From NCBI GenBank assembly GCA_002433335.1, contig DJHY01000116.1, positions 1 through 13,269 on the forward strand: a stretch of DNA of 13,269 bases, given 5' to 3'. Of the stretch, positions 1 through 7,551 are shown piece after piece. How positions within the stretch are numbered: the first letter of the stretch is position 1; every line of letters begins with the position of its first letter. The stretch is from Rhodospirillaceae bacterium UBA6608 (lineage in GTDB: Bacteria; Pseudomonadota; Alphaproteobacteria; Rhodospirillales_A; Casp-alpha2). A program made the translations under genes and the position numbers. The notes beneath the pieces were generated by a model. The model saw nothing but the letters and a program-made list of their open reading frames with translations, had not been told where the DNA came from and did not search any database.

Positions 1-709
1 CTACACCGATGTCGACGGGGTCTATACCTGCGATCCCCGGATCGTCACCAAGGCCCGCAAGCTGGACAAGATCACTTACGAAGAAATGCTGGAGATGGCC
101 TCTCAGGGCGCCAAGGTCTTGCAGACCCGCGCCGTGGAAATGGCCATGAACCATGGGGTGCGCACGGAAGTCCGCTCGACGTTCTCGCAAGAACGCGGCA
201 CCCTGGTCGTGAACGAGGATGAAATCGTGGAAAAGCAAGTCGTCAGCGGTATCGCCTATTCCCGGGACGAGGCCAAGATCACCCTGGTCCGCGTCTCCGA
301 CCGGCCCGGCGTGGCCGCCGGTATTTTCGGCCCGCTCGCGGAAGCCAGCGTCAACGTCGACATGATCGTCCAGAACGTCTCCGCCGACGGACAGGCCACG
401 GACATGACCTTTACGGTCGCCAAGGCCGACCTGGAGCGGACCAAGGTCATTCTGCAGGAAAAGAAGGCCGAATTGGGTTATGAAGACCTGATTGCCAAGG
501 ATGGCGTGGTCAAGATTTCGATCATCGGCGTGGGCATGCGTTCGCACGCGGGCGTCGCCCAGACCATGTTCAGCACGCTGGCCGAGAAGGGCATCAACAT
601 TCAGGTGATCTCGACCTCGGAAATCAAGGTCAGCGTCCTGATCGCCGAAGAGTATACCGAACTGGCGGTGCGCGCCCTGCATACGGCCTATGGCCTGGAC
701 GCCGCTTAA
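1..709 (+). CDS. lysC: Aspartokinase, C-terminal part (5' end outside window)
   Basis: Aspartate kinase phosphorylates L-aspartate to aspartyl phosphate, the first step to lysine, threonine, methionine and diaminopimelate. The reading frame is open from base 2 and enters from outside the window. The first visible residues, YTDVDGVYTCDPRIV, are the conserved end of the kinase domain, followed by KARKLDKITYEEMLEMASQGAKVLQ. Two ACT regulatory domains follow: one from about VSGIAYSRDEAKITLV to the LERTKVILQ helix, and a second from VVKISIIGVGMRSHAGVA to the end at YGLDAA. ACT domains of this family bind lysine and/or threonine for feedback inhibition. The gene ends with TAA and the next gene starts 172 bp later. 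An internal start giving a separate regulatory subunit, as in Bacillus or Corynebacterium, is not supported by a good Shine-Dalgarno sequence. Family assignment is very secure; which amino acid inhibits it cannot be read here. Confidence 0.96.
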   Translation, partial: YTDVDGVYTCDPRIVTKARKLDKITYEEMLEMASQGAKVLQTRAVEMAMNHGVRTEVRSTFSQERGTLVVNEDEIVEKQVVSGIAYSRDEAKITLVRVSDRPGVAAGIFGPLAEASVNVDMIVQNVSADGQATDMTFTVAKADLERTKVILQEKKAELGYEDLIAKDGVVKISIIGVGMRSHAGVAQTMFSTLAEKGINIQVISTSEIKVSVLIAEEYTELAVRALHTAYGLDAA

Positions 710-725
710 AAAAGCACGCGTCGCG

Positions 726-748
726 GGCCGCCGATTTCTGCGGCGGTC
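726..748 (+). terminator. Hairpin downstream of lysC, weak terminator candidate
   Basis: An 8-bp stem (GGCCGCCG against CGGCGGTC, with one G-U pair) encloses a 7-base loop, 17 bp after the lysC stop. No T-run follows, so this is not a canonical intrinsic terminator. It could be a 3'-end stabilising hairpin or chance in GC-rich DNA. A small palindrome, GTCGG-A-CCGAC, lies at 746-756 and overlaps its right arm. Confidence 0.3.
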
Positions 749-796
749 GGACCGACGGCGTAATAATCCGACGGCAAAGCAGTCGTCATCGCGAAT

Positions 797-813
797 GTTC
801 GAACCTATATGAT
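797..813 (+). promoter_or_regulatory. Possible promoter and palindrome upstream of ptsP
   Basis: The lysC-ptsP gap (710-881) contains no gene. It holds a perfect 8-bp palindrome GTTCGAAC (797-804), immediately followed by TATGAT (808-813), five of six matches to a sigma-70 -10 box. The -35 position (about 785-790, GTCATC) is a poor match, so a promoter here would need an activator or is not real. A palindrome abutting a -10 element would be a plausible operator. This is inference from sequence only. Confidence 0.25.
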
Positions 814-881
814 GGCCAGGCCCGGGGGGAGCGGACCCGGATTGGCCGTGCGCGCAATTCAGGGCAGGGGTCCCGAGTTCA

Positions 882-3260
882 GTGATCGACAAGTCCAACC
901 CGAAAGGGCCGGCAGGAGCAGCCGGGCCCGGAAAGGCGCCGGGGAAAACCCCCGGTAAGCCGTCTTCCGGTGCGGGCGGCGATCGGTCCGGCCAACGGCG
1001 GCCCGCGGTCTCGCCGGTCCCCCGGCGGATGCTGGGCCGGGTTCGCCAGGTCATGGCCTCGGCGGCGACGGCGCAGGAGCGGCTTGACCAGATCGTCCGC
1101 ATCATCGCTTTGGAAATGGTCGCCGAAGTCTGCTCGATCTATCTGCGCCGCGCGGGTGACGTGTTGGAACTGTTCGCCACCCAGGGCCTGCGCCAGGACG
1201 CCGTTCACAAGACCCGCCTACGGGTCGGCGAGGGCTTGGTCGGTGAAATCGCGGCCCATGCCCTGCCGTTCGCGTTGGAAGACGCGCAATCGCATCCCAG
1301 CTATGCCTATCGCCCGGAAACGGGTGAAGAACTGTTCCATTCGCTGATGGGCGTGCCGATCCTTCGCGGCGGCCGGGTGACCGGTGTCGTCGTGGTTCAG
1401 AACCGCACGCGCCGCGCCTACGAAGACGAAGAAGTCGAAACCCTGCAGACCGTCGCCATGGTTCTGGCCGAACTGGTCGCGGGGGGAGATCTGGTTTCGG
1501 CGGACGAACTGTTGCCGATCGACGGCGCGGCCCTGAAGCCGCTGCGCATGGAAGGCTTGCGCCTGAACGGCGGGGTCGGGATCGGTACGGCGGTGCTGCA
1601 TCGCCCGCATCTGTTCATCGAAACCATCGTCGCCGACGATCCGTCGGCGGAACGCGAACGTCTGCATGAAGCCTTCAAGGCGATGCACGGCGCGCTCGAC
1701 GACATGCTGGCCTCGGACCATATGGCCAAGGGCGGTGAGCATCGCGACATTTTGGAAACCTATCGGCTGATCGCGCAGGATGCGGGCTGGCTGTCGCGGA
1801 TCGAGGACGCGATCGATTCCGGTCTGTCCGCCGAAGCCGCCGTGCAGCGCGTGCAGAACGACCTGCGCGCCCGCATGGCCGGGATCGACGATCCCTACCT
1901 GCGCGAGCGCGCCCATGATTTGGACGACCTGGGCTACCGTTTGATCCAGCACCTGATGGGGGCGGAGCCGGCGCCGCGCGAAATGCCCGACAATGCGATC
2001 CTGATCGCCCGCAACATGGGCCCGGCGCAATTGCTCGATTACGATAGCCAAAAGCTGCGCGGCCTAGTCCTGGCCGAAGGTTCGCCCAATGCGCATGTCG
2101 CGATTGTCGCCCGCGCGCTCGACCTGCCGGTGGTCGGGCGGTTGGACATCATCCTCGACCGGGTCGAAGAAGGCGATCCGCTGATCCTCGACGGCGACCA
2201 GGGGCATGTCTACCTGCGTCCGGGCGAAGACATCCGCATGACCTTCGAGGACAGCTTGCGGGTTCGCGCCGAACGTCGCGCCCAATACGCCGAACTGAAG
2301 GAACTGCCTGCCGTGACCAAGGATGGGGTCGCGATCAACCTGTTGCTGAATGCCGGGTTGCGGGTCGATCTGGGCCATTTGGAAGAGACGGGGGCGGCTG
2401 GGATCGGCCTGTTCCGCACGGAAATTCCGTTCATGGTCGAATCGACCGCGCCGACCGTCGAGCGGCAGCAGGAAATCTACACGACCGTTTATGAACATGC
2501 CGGCGACCGTCCGGTGACGTTCCGCACGCTCGATGCCGGTGGGGATAAGGTGCTGCCCTATTGGGATGTCGAGGCCTCGGAAGAAAACCCGGCCATGGGG
2601 TGGCGGGCGATCCGGGTGTCGCTCGACCGGCCCGCGCTGATGCGCGACCAATTGCGTTCGTTGATCCGCGCCGCCGCCGGAAAGACGCTGCGCGTGATGT
2701 TCCCGATGGTCACGGAAGTGGCTGAATTCGACGCGGCGAAGAAGCTGCTGGATGCGGAACTGGCGCGGGCGCAACGACGCGGCAACCTGATGCCCACGAA
2801 TGTCCGCGCCGGGGTGATGCTCGAGGTCCCGGGCCTGATCTTCCAGATGGCGGCCTTGACCAAGCGCGTCGATTTCATCTCAGTCGGGTCGAACGACATG
2901 CTGCAATTCCTGTTCGCGGCGGACCGGGGCAACCCGCAGGTGGCGTCCCGCTATGACGAATTGGCTCCGGCGGTCCTGAATTTCCTGGGCGAAATCGCTC
3001 AACGCTGCGGCGATAGCGAGACTGATCTGAGCCTGTGCGGCGAAATGGCGGGCGATCCGTTGGCGGCGATGACCTTGATCGGCCTGGGATTCCGCAATCT
3101 GTCCATGTCGGCCCCCTCGATCGGTCCGGTCAAGGCCATGGTTCGATCCCTGGATGTCGGTGCGTTGCAAAGCTATCTCGGTGGGTTGAAGGATTCCGCC
3201 GACCATTCCTTGCGCGATCAGCTAAAGGGCTTCGCCGCGGATCATGGCGTATTGGTTTAA
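882..3260 (+). CDS. ptsP: PtsP, phosphoenolpyruvate-protein phosphotransferase of the nitrogen PTS (EI-Ntr)
   Basis: Enzyme I-Ntr takes phosphate from phosphoenolpyruvate onto a histidine and passes it to NPr (PtsO) and then EIIA-Ntr (PtsN), a regulatory relay that does not transport sugar. The 792-residue protein shows a GAF domain at about residues 67-199, the PEP-utiliser N-terminal region at about 220-345, the swivelling phospho-histidine domain with EGSPNAHVAIVARAL (active His405), and the C-terminal TIM barrel with GLFRTEIPFM, the NPAMGWRAIR segment, EVPGLIFQM, SVGSNDMLQF and LCGEMAGDPLA (acid/base Cys719). The chosen start is GTG at 882, with AGGGG at 866-870. Residues 1-49 are a Gly/Pro/Lys-rich extension not usual in the family, and Met50 (ATG at 1029) begins the conserved part, so the true start is uncertain. 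Adjacency to lysC is common in alphaproteobacteria. Cytoplasmic. Family and Ntr type (GAF present) are secure. Confidence 0.95.
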   Translation: MIDKSNPKGPAGAAGPGKAPGKTPGKPSSGAGGDRSGQRRPAVSPVPRRMLGRVRQVMASAATAQERLDQIVRIIALEMVAEVCSIYLRRAGDVLELFATQGLRQDAVHKTRLRVGEGLVGEIAAHALPFALEDAQSHPSYAYRPETGEELFHSLMGVPILRGGRVTGVVVVQNRTRRAYEDEEVETLQTVAMVLAELVAGGDLVSADELLPIDGAALKPLRMEGLRLNGGVGIGTAVLHRPHLFIETIVADDPSAERERLHEAFKAMHGALDDMLASDHMAKGGEHRDILETYRLIAQDAGWLSRIEDAIDSGLSAEAAVQRVQNDLRARMAGIDDPYLRERAHDLDDLGYRLIQHLMGAEPAPREMPDNAILIARNMGPAQLLDYDSQKLRGLVLAEGSPNAHVAIVARALDLPVVGRLDIILDRVEEGDPLILDGDQGHVYLRPGEDIRMTFEDSLRVRAERRAQYAELKELPAVTKDGVAINLLLNAGLRVDLGHLEETGAAGIGLFRTEIPFMVESTAPTVERQQEIYTTVYEHAGDRPVTFRTLDAGGDKVLPYWDVEASEENPAMGWRAIRVSLDRPALMRDQLRSLIRAAAGKTLRVMFPMVTEVAEFDAAKKLLDAELARAQRRGNLMPTNVRAGVMLEVPGLIFQMAALTKRVDFISVGSNDMLQFLFAADRGNPQVASRYDELAPAVLNFLGEIAQRCGDSETDLSLCGEMAGDPLAAMTLIGLGFRNLSMSAPSIGPVKAMVRSLDVGALQSYLGGLKDSADHSLRDQLKGFAADHGVLV

Positions 3261-3277
3261 CCGCGCCGTATTTCTTC

Positions 3278-3307
3278 TTGAATCTACATGACTTTTTGTG
3301 GGATTAT
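3278..3307 (+). promoter_or_regulatory. Candidate sigma-70-type promoter for rodZ
   Basis: TTGAAT (3278-3283) and GATTAT (3302-3307) are separated by 18 bp, each matching four of six consensus positions. It lies just after the ptsP stop and would give a leader of about 185 nt before rodZ that includes the repeat cluster. A 5-bp hairpin, TCCGC-ATT-GCGGA (3307-3319), begins at the last base of the -10. This is a motif match only; other initiation sites in the interval are possible. Confidence 0.3.
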
Positions 3308-3341
3308 CCGCATTGCGGAAAATTCGACACGTATCGTTCGT

Positions 3342-3473
3342 GAATCCCTTGTAATTACCCGCGCCCGTGGCCCCAGGGGAAGGTGCCGGTGGGGCGGCGT
3401 CAAGATTCCGATAGAACGCCGGGGCAGGGTTCGGAATGGGGATTCCGACCTGGGTCCCGAAGGGGATTCTGGA
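3342..3473 (+). repeat. Cluster of ATTC-type repeats and competing hairpins in the rodZ leader
   Basis: The 238-bp gap between ptsP and rodZ contains related short repeats: GAATCCC (3342-3348), ATTCCGA (3405-3411), TCGGAAT (3431-3437), ATTCCGA (3442-3448), GGGGATTC (3438-3445) and GGGGATTC again (3462-3469). TCGGAAT-GGGG-ATTCCGA (3431-3448) is a perfect 7-bp inverted repeat with a four-base loop, and its stem can extend past a bulge to 3427-3451. The same TCGGAAT arm can instead pair with ATTCCGA at 3405-3411 (19-nt loop), so two stems are mutually exclusive. A further stem, TCCC-GAAG-GGGA, lies at 3455-3466. The rodZ Shine-Dalgarno AGGGG follows at 3490-3494. This could be repeated protein-binding half-sites or a leader RNA switch; function is unknown. 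Confidence 0.5.
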
Positions 3474-3498
3474 ACGAACGTTGGGGTAAAGGGGTGAA

Positions 3499-4812
3499 GT
3501 GCGCGTGAATCACGATCCCATCTCACGGGCGGCGCCGGGGGGCGACGCCACGGACCGTCGTACAGGCGTCGGCGGCTTGCTGCGGGCGTCCCGCCTGCGG
3601 TGCGGCGAAGAGCTTGAGGCCATCGCCCAGGTTCTGCGTATCCGGCCCCGTCATCTGCAAGCCATCGAAGAAGGCCATTTCGACCAGCTTCCGGGCACGA
3701 CCTACGCGGTCGGGTTCATTCGCGCCTATGCCGATTACCTGGGCCTGGACGCCGAAGAAGTGGTGCGCCGCTTCAAGGATGAACAGACCATTCCGTCGGG
3801 CCGTCCGCCGAAAGCCGACTTGGTGTTTCCGTCGCCGATGTCCGAAACCGGTATCCCGCGCGGCGCCGTGGTCTTTCTTGGCGTCGTGATCGGCCTGATC
3901 GCCTATGGCGGCTGGTACGTCTCGACGGTCGACAACGATTTCTTCAAAAAATGGATCGAGCCGGTTCCCGCCCGTTTGGCGGCGATGTTGCCGGGTGGCG
4001 CCGAGGGCGGAAACGAAAATCCGGTCGATACGCGCGCCGAGGCCCCCGCCACGGAAACGACCTCCGCGGAGACCTCCCAGGAAACGACGGGTGCCTCGAT
4101 TACGACACCCGCGCCGGAACAGGTTGAAGCGACAACCGCCGAAGCGACGCAGGAAACGACCCAATCCGCGCCGGAAACGCCCGCCGCGACGGTCACTCAG
4201 GGGCAGCCCGAACCGCCGACCACCCCTTCCGAGCCTGAAAAGACGGAAGCGGTCGAAGCAACGCCTTCCCAGGCCGTGACCGAAACGCCGGATGCCACCC
4301 CGGCCCCCGAGCCGGCCAAACCGGAACCGGTGACGGAAACGGCGCATACGCCTGAAGCCATCGCCCAGCCGGTCGAAACGGCGGCGCTGCCCGCCCCGAC
4401 GGCTGCACCCGCCCAGGCCTCCAATGAGGCCGCTTCAGAGGCTGCCGCCGAAGCGACAAAACCGGCCGATGCCGCCGAGCAGGCGGCCACCGCCGCCGCC
4501 CCGACGGAAACCGCGACCGCGACGCCGGTCGCGAGCGATGCCCGAATCGTCCTGACCGCTGTCCGCGACAGCTGGGTCGAAGTCCGCAAGCAGGTCACGG
4601 ATGAATGGGTCTGGGGCAAGCTGATGCGCGCCGGCGATACCTATGCCGTGCCGGACCGCGACGACCTGAAGATGAAGACCGGCGACGCCGGTGGCCTGAC
4701 GATTACCGTCGATGGGCAGGCGATCCCGCCGATCGGGGCCAGCGGCGAGGTGGTTCGGAACGTGGTTCTGGACCCGGAACGCCTCAAAGCCGGAACCGCC
4801 ATCCCCCAATGA
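3499..4812 (+). CDS. rodZ: RodZ-like cell-shape protein (HTH_25, one membrane helix, DUF4115)
   Basis: RodZ is a bitopic inner-membrane protein that binds MreB through its cytoplasmic N-terminus and helps the elongation machinery maintain rod shape. Residues about 24-95 form the helix-turn-helix domain (GGLLRASRLRCGEELEAIAQ, then GTTYAVGFIRAYADYLGLD). A hydrophobic helix at about 122-141 (RGAVVFLGVVIGLIAYGGWY) is the membrane segment. A low-complexity Pro/Thr/Glu/Ala linker runs from about 172 to 348. The C-terminal DUF4115 domain (about 350-425) starts ARIVLTAVRDSWVEVR and would lie in the periplasm. The start is GTG 3499, with AGGGG at 3490-3494 (4-bp spacing); GTG 3505 is an alternative with better spacing. 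The 437 residues exceed the E. coli protein (about 337), mainly in the linker. Position directly upstream of ispG-hisS matches E. coli rodZ-ispG-hisS, which strengthens the call. Confidence 0.9.
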   Translation: MRVNHDPISRAAPGGDATDRRTGVGGLLRASRLRCGEELEAIAQVLRIRPRHLQAIEEGHFDQLPGTTYAVGFIRAYADYLGLDAEEVVRRFKDEQTIPSGRPPKADLVFPSPMSETGIPRGAVVFLGVVIGLIAYGGWYVSTVDNDFFKKWIEPVPARLAAMLPGGAEGGNENPVDTRAEAPATETTSAETSQETTGASITTPAPEQVEATTAEATQETTQSAPETPAATVTQGQPEPPTTPSEPEKTEAVEATPSQAVTETPDATPAPEPAKPEPVTETAHTPEAIAQPVETAALPAPTAAPAQASNEAASEAAAEATKPADAAEQAATAAAPTETATATPVASDARIVLTAVRDSWVEVRKQVTDEWVWGKLMRAGDTYAVPDRDDLKMKTGDAGGLTITVDGQAIPPIGASGEVVRNVVLDPERLKAGTAIPQ

Positions 4813-4820
4813 TCCCTAGG

Positions 4821-4925
4821 TATCGGGGCCCTATCGGGGCTTCGACCGTTGACCCCGGCGCGGGGGTCGGGCAAAACATGCGCAATGGACCGATGCCTTG
4901 GGGCCGGTTGTCCGGCATGGCCGGC
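4821..4925 (+). repeat. Direct and inverted repeats in the rodZ-ispG interval
   Basis: The 172-bp interval before the preferred ispG start holds no gene. It contains a direct repeat TATCGGGGC at 4821-4829 and 4832-4840 (11-bp period) and an inverted repeat GACCCC (4851-4856) / GGGGTC (4863-4868). It also has a CCGGC (4912-4916) that can pair with GCCGG either upstream (4903-4907, loop TTGT) or downstream (4920-4924, loop ATG). TTGACC at 4849-4854 resembles a -35 box and overlaps the inverted repeat, but the -10 region (CAAAACA, about 4872-4878) is weak. No T-run follows any stem, so a terminator is not indicated. It may hold an ispG promoter or leader structure. Confidence 0.4.
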
Positions 4926-4970
4926 TATGACCCCATGGCGTGATCCCCTTGTACGGTCCAAGGAAACTTA

Positions 4971-4975
4971 AAGGA
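4971..4975 (+). promoter_or_regulatory. Ribosome binding site deciding the ispG start
   Basis: AAGGA at 4971-4975 lies 9 bp before ATG 4985. The in-frame upstream GTG at 4940 has no comparable site, and the 15 extra residues it would add do not look conserved. This favours ATG 4985 as the start. Confidence 0.7.
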
Positions 4976-4984
4976 ATTGGACAC

Positions 4985-6280
4985 ATGTCCCAGGAAGCCA
5001 AGCTTCCCTCCGGTCCCTCGGTGGCATTCGGGCCTTCCCCGCGCCGCGTGAGCGTCCCGGTTACCATCGGCAACGTTACGATGGGGGGTCTGAACCCCAT
5101 TGTCGTGCAATCGATGACCAATACCGACACCGCCGATATCGACGGCACGGTCGAACAGGTCCATGCCCTGGCTCAGGCTGGGTCGGAAGTCGTCCGCGTC
5201 ACCGTCAACACGGAAGAAGCCGCCGCCGCCGTTCCGCATATCAAGGAAAAGCTGCTGGCGCGGGGTGTCGACACGCCGATCGTCGGCGACTTCCATTACA
5301 TCGGCCACAAGCTGCTGGAAAATCACCCGGCCTGCGCCGAAGCCCTGGACAAATACCGGATCAACCCCGGGAACGTCGGCTTCAAGGAAAAGCGCGATAC
5401 CCAGTTCTCGAAAATGATCGAGAAGGCGATGGAATACGGCAAGCCTGTGCGCATCGGCGTCAACTGGGGCTCGCTCGACCAGGACCTGGTCATTCGCCTG
5501 ATGGACGAGAACGCCAAATCGGCGACCCCGATGTCGGCCGAGGAAGTGACCCAGGAAGCCCTGGTGCAGTCCGCGATCTCGAACGCGTTGAAGGCCGAGG
5601 AATTGGGCCTGAGCCGTGACCGCATCATTCTGAGCTGCAAGGTCTCCGAGGTTCAGAGCCTGATCAAGGTCTACCGGGAATTGGCGCGGCGCGGCGACTG
5701 GGCCCTGCACCTGGGGCTGACCGAAGCCGGGATGGGCTCGAAAGGCATTGTCGCTTCGACCGCCGCCATGGGCGTGCTGCTGCAGGAAGGGATCGGCGAT
5801 ACCATCCGCGTGTCGTTGACGCCCGAGCCGGGCGGCGACCGCACCAAGGAAGTCATCGTTGCCCAGGAAATTCTTCAAACCATGGGCCTGCGCGCATTCA
5901 CGCCGCTGGTCACGGCCTGCCCCGGTTGCGGTCGTACGACCTCGACCTTCTTCCAGGAACTGGCCGACACGGTTCAGGGCTATGTGCGCGGCATGATGCC
6001 GACCTGGCGTGAAAGCTATGACGGCGTCGAGAACATGTCCCTCGCCGTCATGGGCTGCATCGTCAACGGTCCCGGCGAAAGCAAGTATGCCGATATCGGC
6101 ATCTCCCTGCCGGGCACGGGCGAAGCCCCGACCGCGCCGGTCTTCGTCGACGGCGAAAAGGTCGCGACCTTGCGCGGTGAGGCCATTGCCGAGGACTTCA
6201 AGAAAATCGTCGACGACTATGTCGCCCGGAAATATCCCCGCAAGCCGGGTACAGGCGCCGGCGCCAGCGCGGCGGAATAG
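4985..6280 (+). CDS. ispG: IspG, 4-hydroxy-3-methylbut-2-enyl diphosphate synthase
   Basis: IspG (GcpE) is a [4Fe-4S] enzyme of the MEP isoprenoid pathway that reductively converts 2-C-methyl-D-erythritol 2,4-cyclodiphosphate to HMBPP. The N-terminal TIM barrel is shown by [40 protein letters not shown] and [10 protein letters not shown]. The C-terminal cluster domain carries CPGCGRT (Cys312, Cys315) and [11 protein letters not shown] (Cys358, with Glu365 as the fourth ligand). These match the three Cys and one Glu of the E. coli enzyme, but with about 11 more residues between the second and third Cys. With the ATG start the protein is 431 residues, longer than E. coli IspG (372). hisS starts 14 bp downstream, so co-transcription is likely. 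Cytoplasmic; needs flavodoxin or ferredoxin as electron donor. Function is very secure. Confidence 0.97.
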   Translation: MSQEAKLPSGPSVAFGPSPRRVSVPVTIGNVTMGGLNPIVVQSMTNTDTADIDGTVEQVHALAQAGSEVVRVTVNTEEAAAAVPHIKEKLLARGVDTPIVGDFHYIGHKLLENHPACAEALDKYRINPGNVGFKEKRDTQFSKMIEKAMEYGKPVRIGVNWGSLDQDLVIRLMDENAKSATPMSAEEVTQEALVQSAISNALKAEELGLSRDRIILSCKVSEVQSLIKVYRELARRGDWALHLGLTEAGMGSKGIVASTAAMGVLLQEGIGDTIRVSLTPEPGGDRTKEVIVAQEILQTMGLRAFTPLVTACPGCGRTTSTFFQELADTVQGYVRGMMPTWRESYDGVENMSLAVMGCIVNGPGESKYADIGISLPGTGEAPTAPVFVDGEKVATLRGEAIAEDFKKIVDDYVARKYPRKPGTGAGASAAE

Positions 6281-6294
6281 CGGGACGAACGACG

Positions 6295-7539
6295 ATGGCA
6301 GACCTGCAGCCCGTTCGCGGGACACACGACATTCTGGCCGACGATTTCCGCCTGCACCGCCACATCGGTGACCGAGCCGCGCTGTTGGCGGCGCGTCATG
6401 GGTTCCAGGAAATGACGCCGCCGATCTTTGAGTTCACCGATGTGTTCTCGCGCACATTGGGCGAGACCTCGGACGTGGTGACCAAGGAGATGTATACCTT
6501 CCAGGATCGCGGCGGCGACTCGATCACCTTGCGGCCCGAATTTACAGCCGGGATCGCCCGCGCCTTCATGTCGAACGGCTTGGCTCAGGAAGCGCCGCTG
6601 AAGTTCTTCGCGCGCGGCCCTGTGTTCCGTCACGAGCGCCCGCAGAAGGGCCGCCTGCGCCAGTTCCATCAGATCGATGTGGAGATCCTGGGTGTGCCCG
6701 GCGCGCAGGCCGATATCGAGGTCATCGCCCTGGCTGCGCATCTGCTGGAAGACCTGGGCGTTGCCCAGGACGTGCGTCTGGAAATCAATTCCCTGGGCGA
6801 TCCGGAAAGCCGCCAGTCCTATCGCGGCGTGCTGCTGGACTTCCTGTCCGACTATCGCAACGACCTGTCCGAAGACAGCCGCACACGGATGGACAAGAAC
6901 CCGCTGCGTATTTTCGATTCCAAGGATGCGGGCGATCAGGAAATCATGGCATCCGCCCCGTTGCTGCAGGAACATCTGAACGATCATTCGCGGGAATTCT
7001 TCGCCGAGGTTCTGGCCGGGTTGGATGCCTTGGGCATTGCCTACGAGGTCAAACCCCGACTGGTTCGCGGCCTGGATTATTACAGCCACACGGCGTTCGA
7101 ATTCGTGACCGATACCCTGGGCGCCCAGGGCACGGTTCTGGCGGGCGGGCGTTATGACGGCCTGATGGAACAGATGGGCGGTCGCGCCACGCCGGGGATC
7201 GGTTGGGCCGCGGGCGTCGAGCGGTTGTCGATGATGCTGGGCGAAGCCCCGGCGGCCGAACGCCCGATCGTAGTCATCCCCATGGGTGACGAGGCCCAGG
7301 GTCCCGCGTTGAAGGTCGCCAACGATCTGCGTCGCTCCGGCCATGTCGTCGACATGGGCTATTCCGGTAATCTGAAGCGCCGCATGGCCCGCGCCAACAA
7401 GGCCGAGGCCAAAGCCGTTTTGATTTTGGGATCCGACGAATTGGAACGTGGCGTCGCGACCCTGCGCAATATGGAATCCGGCACGCAGACCGACGTGCCG
7501 CTGAACGAGATCGTCGAGACGCTGAAACTCCACTTCTAG
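6295..7539 (+). CDS. hisS: Histidyl-tRNA synthetase
   Basis: Class II aminoacyl-tRNA synthetase that joins histidine to tRNA-His using ATP. At 414 residues it has the usual bacterial length. Visible signatures are RPEFTAGIARA, where many HisRS have G in place of F, and the motif 2 loop RHERPQKGRLRQFHQ (residues 112-126). The histidine-specific segment LVRGLDYYSHTAFEF (from 256, catalytic Arg258), GGRYDGL, motif 3 GWAAGVERL (from 303), and a C-terminal anticodon-binding domain from about PIVVIPMGDEAQ follow. The start is ATG 6295, 14 bp after ispG, with only a weak purine-rich site upstream. hemA begins 12 bp after its stop. The motif 2 loop is the canonical bacterial type rather than the divergent HisRS of the Rhizobiales/Rhodobacterales/Caulobacterales group, which goes with loss of the G-1 base in tRNA-His. 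Confidence 0.97.
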   Translation: MADLQPVRGTHDILADDFRLHRHIGDRAALLAARHGFQEMTPPIFEFTDVFSRTLGETSDVVTKEMYTFQDRGGDSITLRPEFTAGIARAFMSNGLAQEAPLKFFARGPVFRHERPQKGRLRQFHQIDVEILGVPGAQADIEVIALAAHLLEDLGVAQDVRLEINSLGDPESRQSYRGVLLDFLSDYRNDLSEDSRTRMDKNPLRIFDSKDAGDQEIMASAPLLQEHLNDHSREFFAEVLAGLDALGIAYEVKPRLVRGLDYYSHTAFEFVTDTLGAQGTVLAGGRYDGLMEQMGGRATPGIGWAAGVERLSMMLGEAPAAERPIVVIPMGDEAQGPALKVANDLRRSGHVVDMGYSGNLKRRMARANKAEAKAVLILGSDELERGVATLRNMESGTQTDVPLNEIVETLKLHF

Positions 7540-7551
7540 CGAGGGAGCCCC

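Noticed and set aside
140..709. Internal start in lysC for a separate regulatory subunit
   Set aside because: In-frame ATG codons exist (for example 140), but none has a clear Shine-Dalgarno sequence.
3307..3319. Hairpin TCCGC-ATT-GCGGA as a ptsP terminator
   Set aside because: Only 5 bp and followed by A residues rather than T on the plus strand.
3523..4347. 274-codon minus-strand frame opposite rodZ, rich in Arg, Gly and Phe
   Set aside because: The composition is the direct antisense reading of the Pro/Thr/Glu/Ala linker; no domain or ribosome site.
4940..4984. Upstream GTG start for ispG
   Set aside because: ATG 4985 has a good AAGGA at 9-bp spacing, and the 15 added residues do not resemble the family N-terminus.
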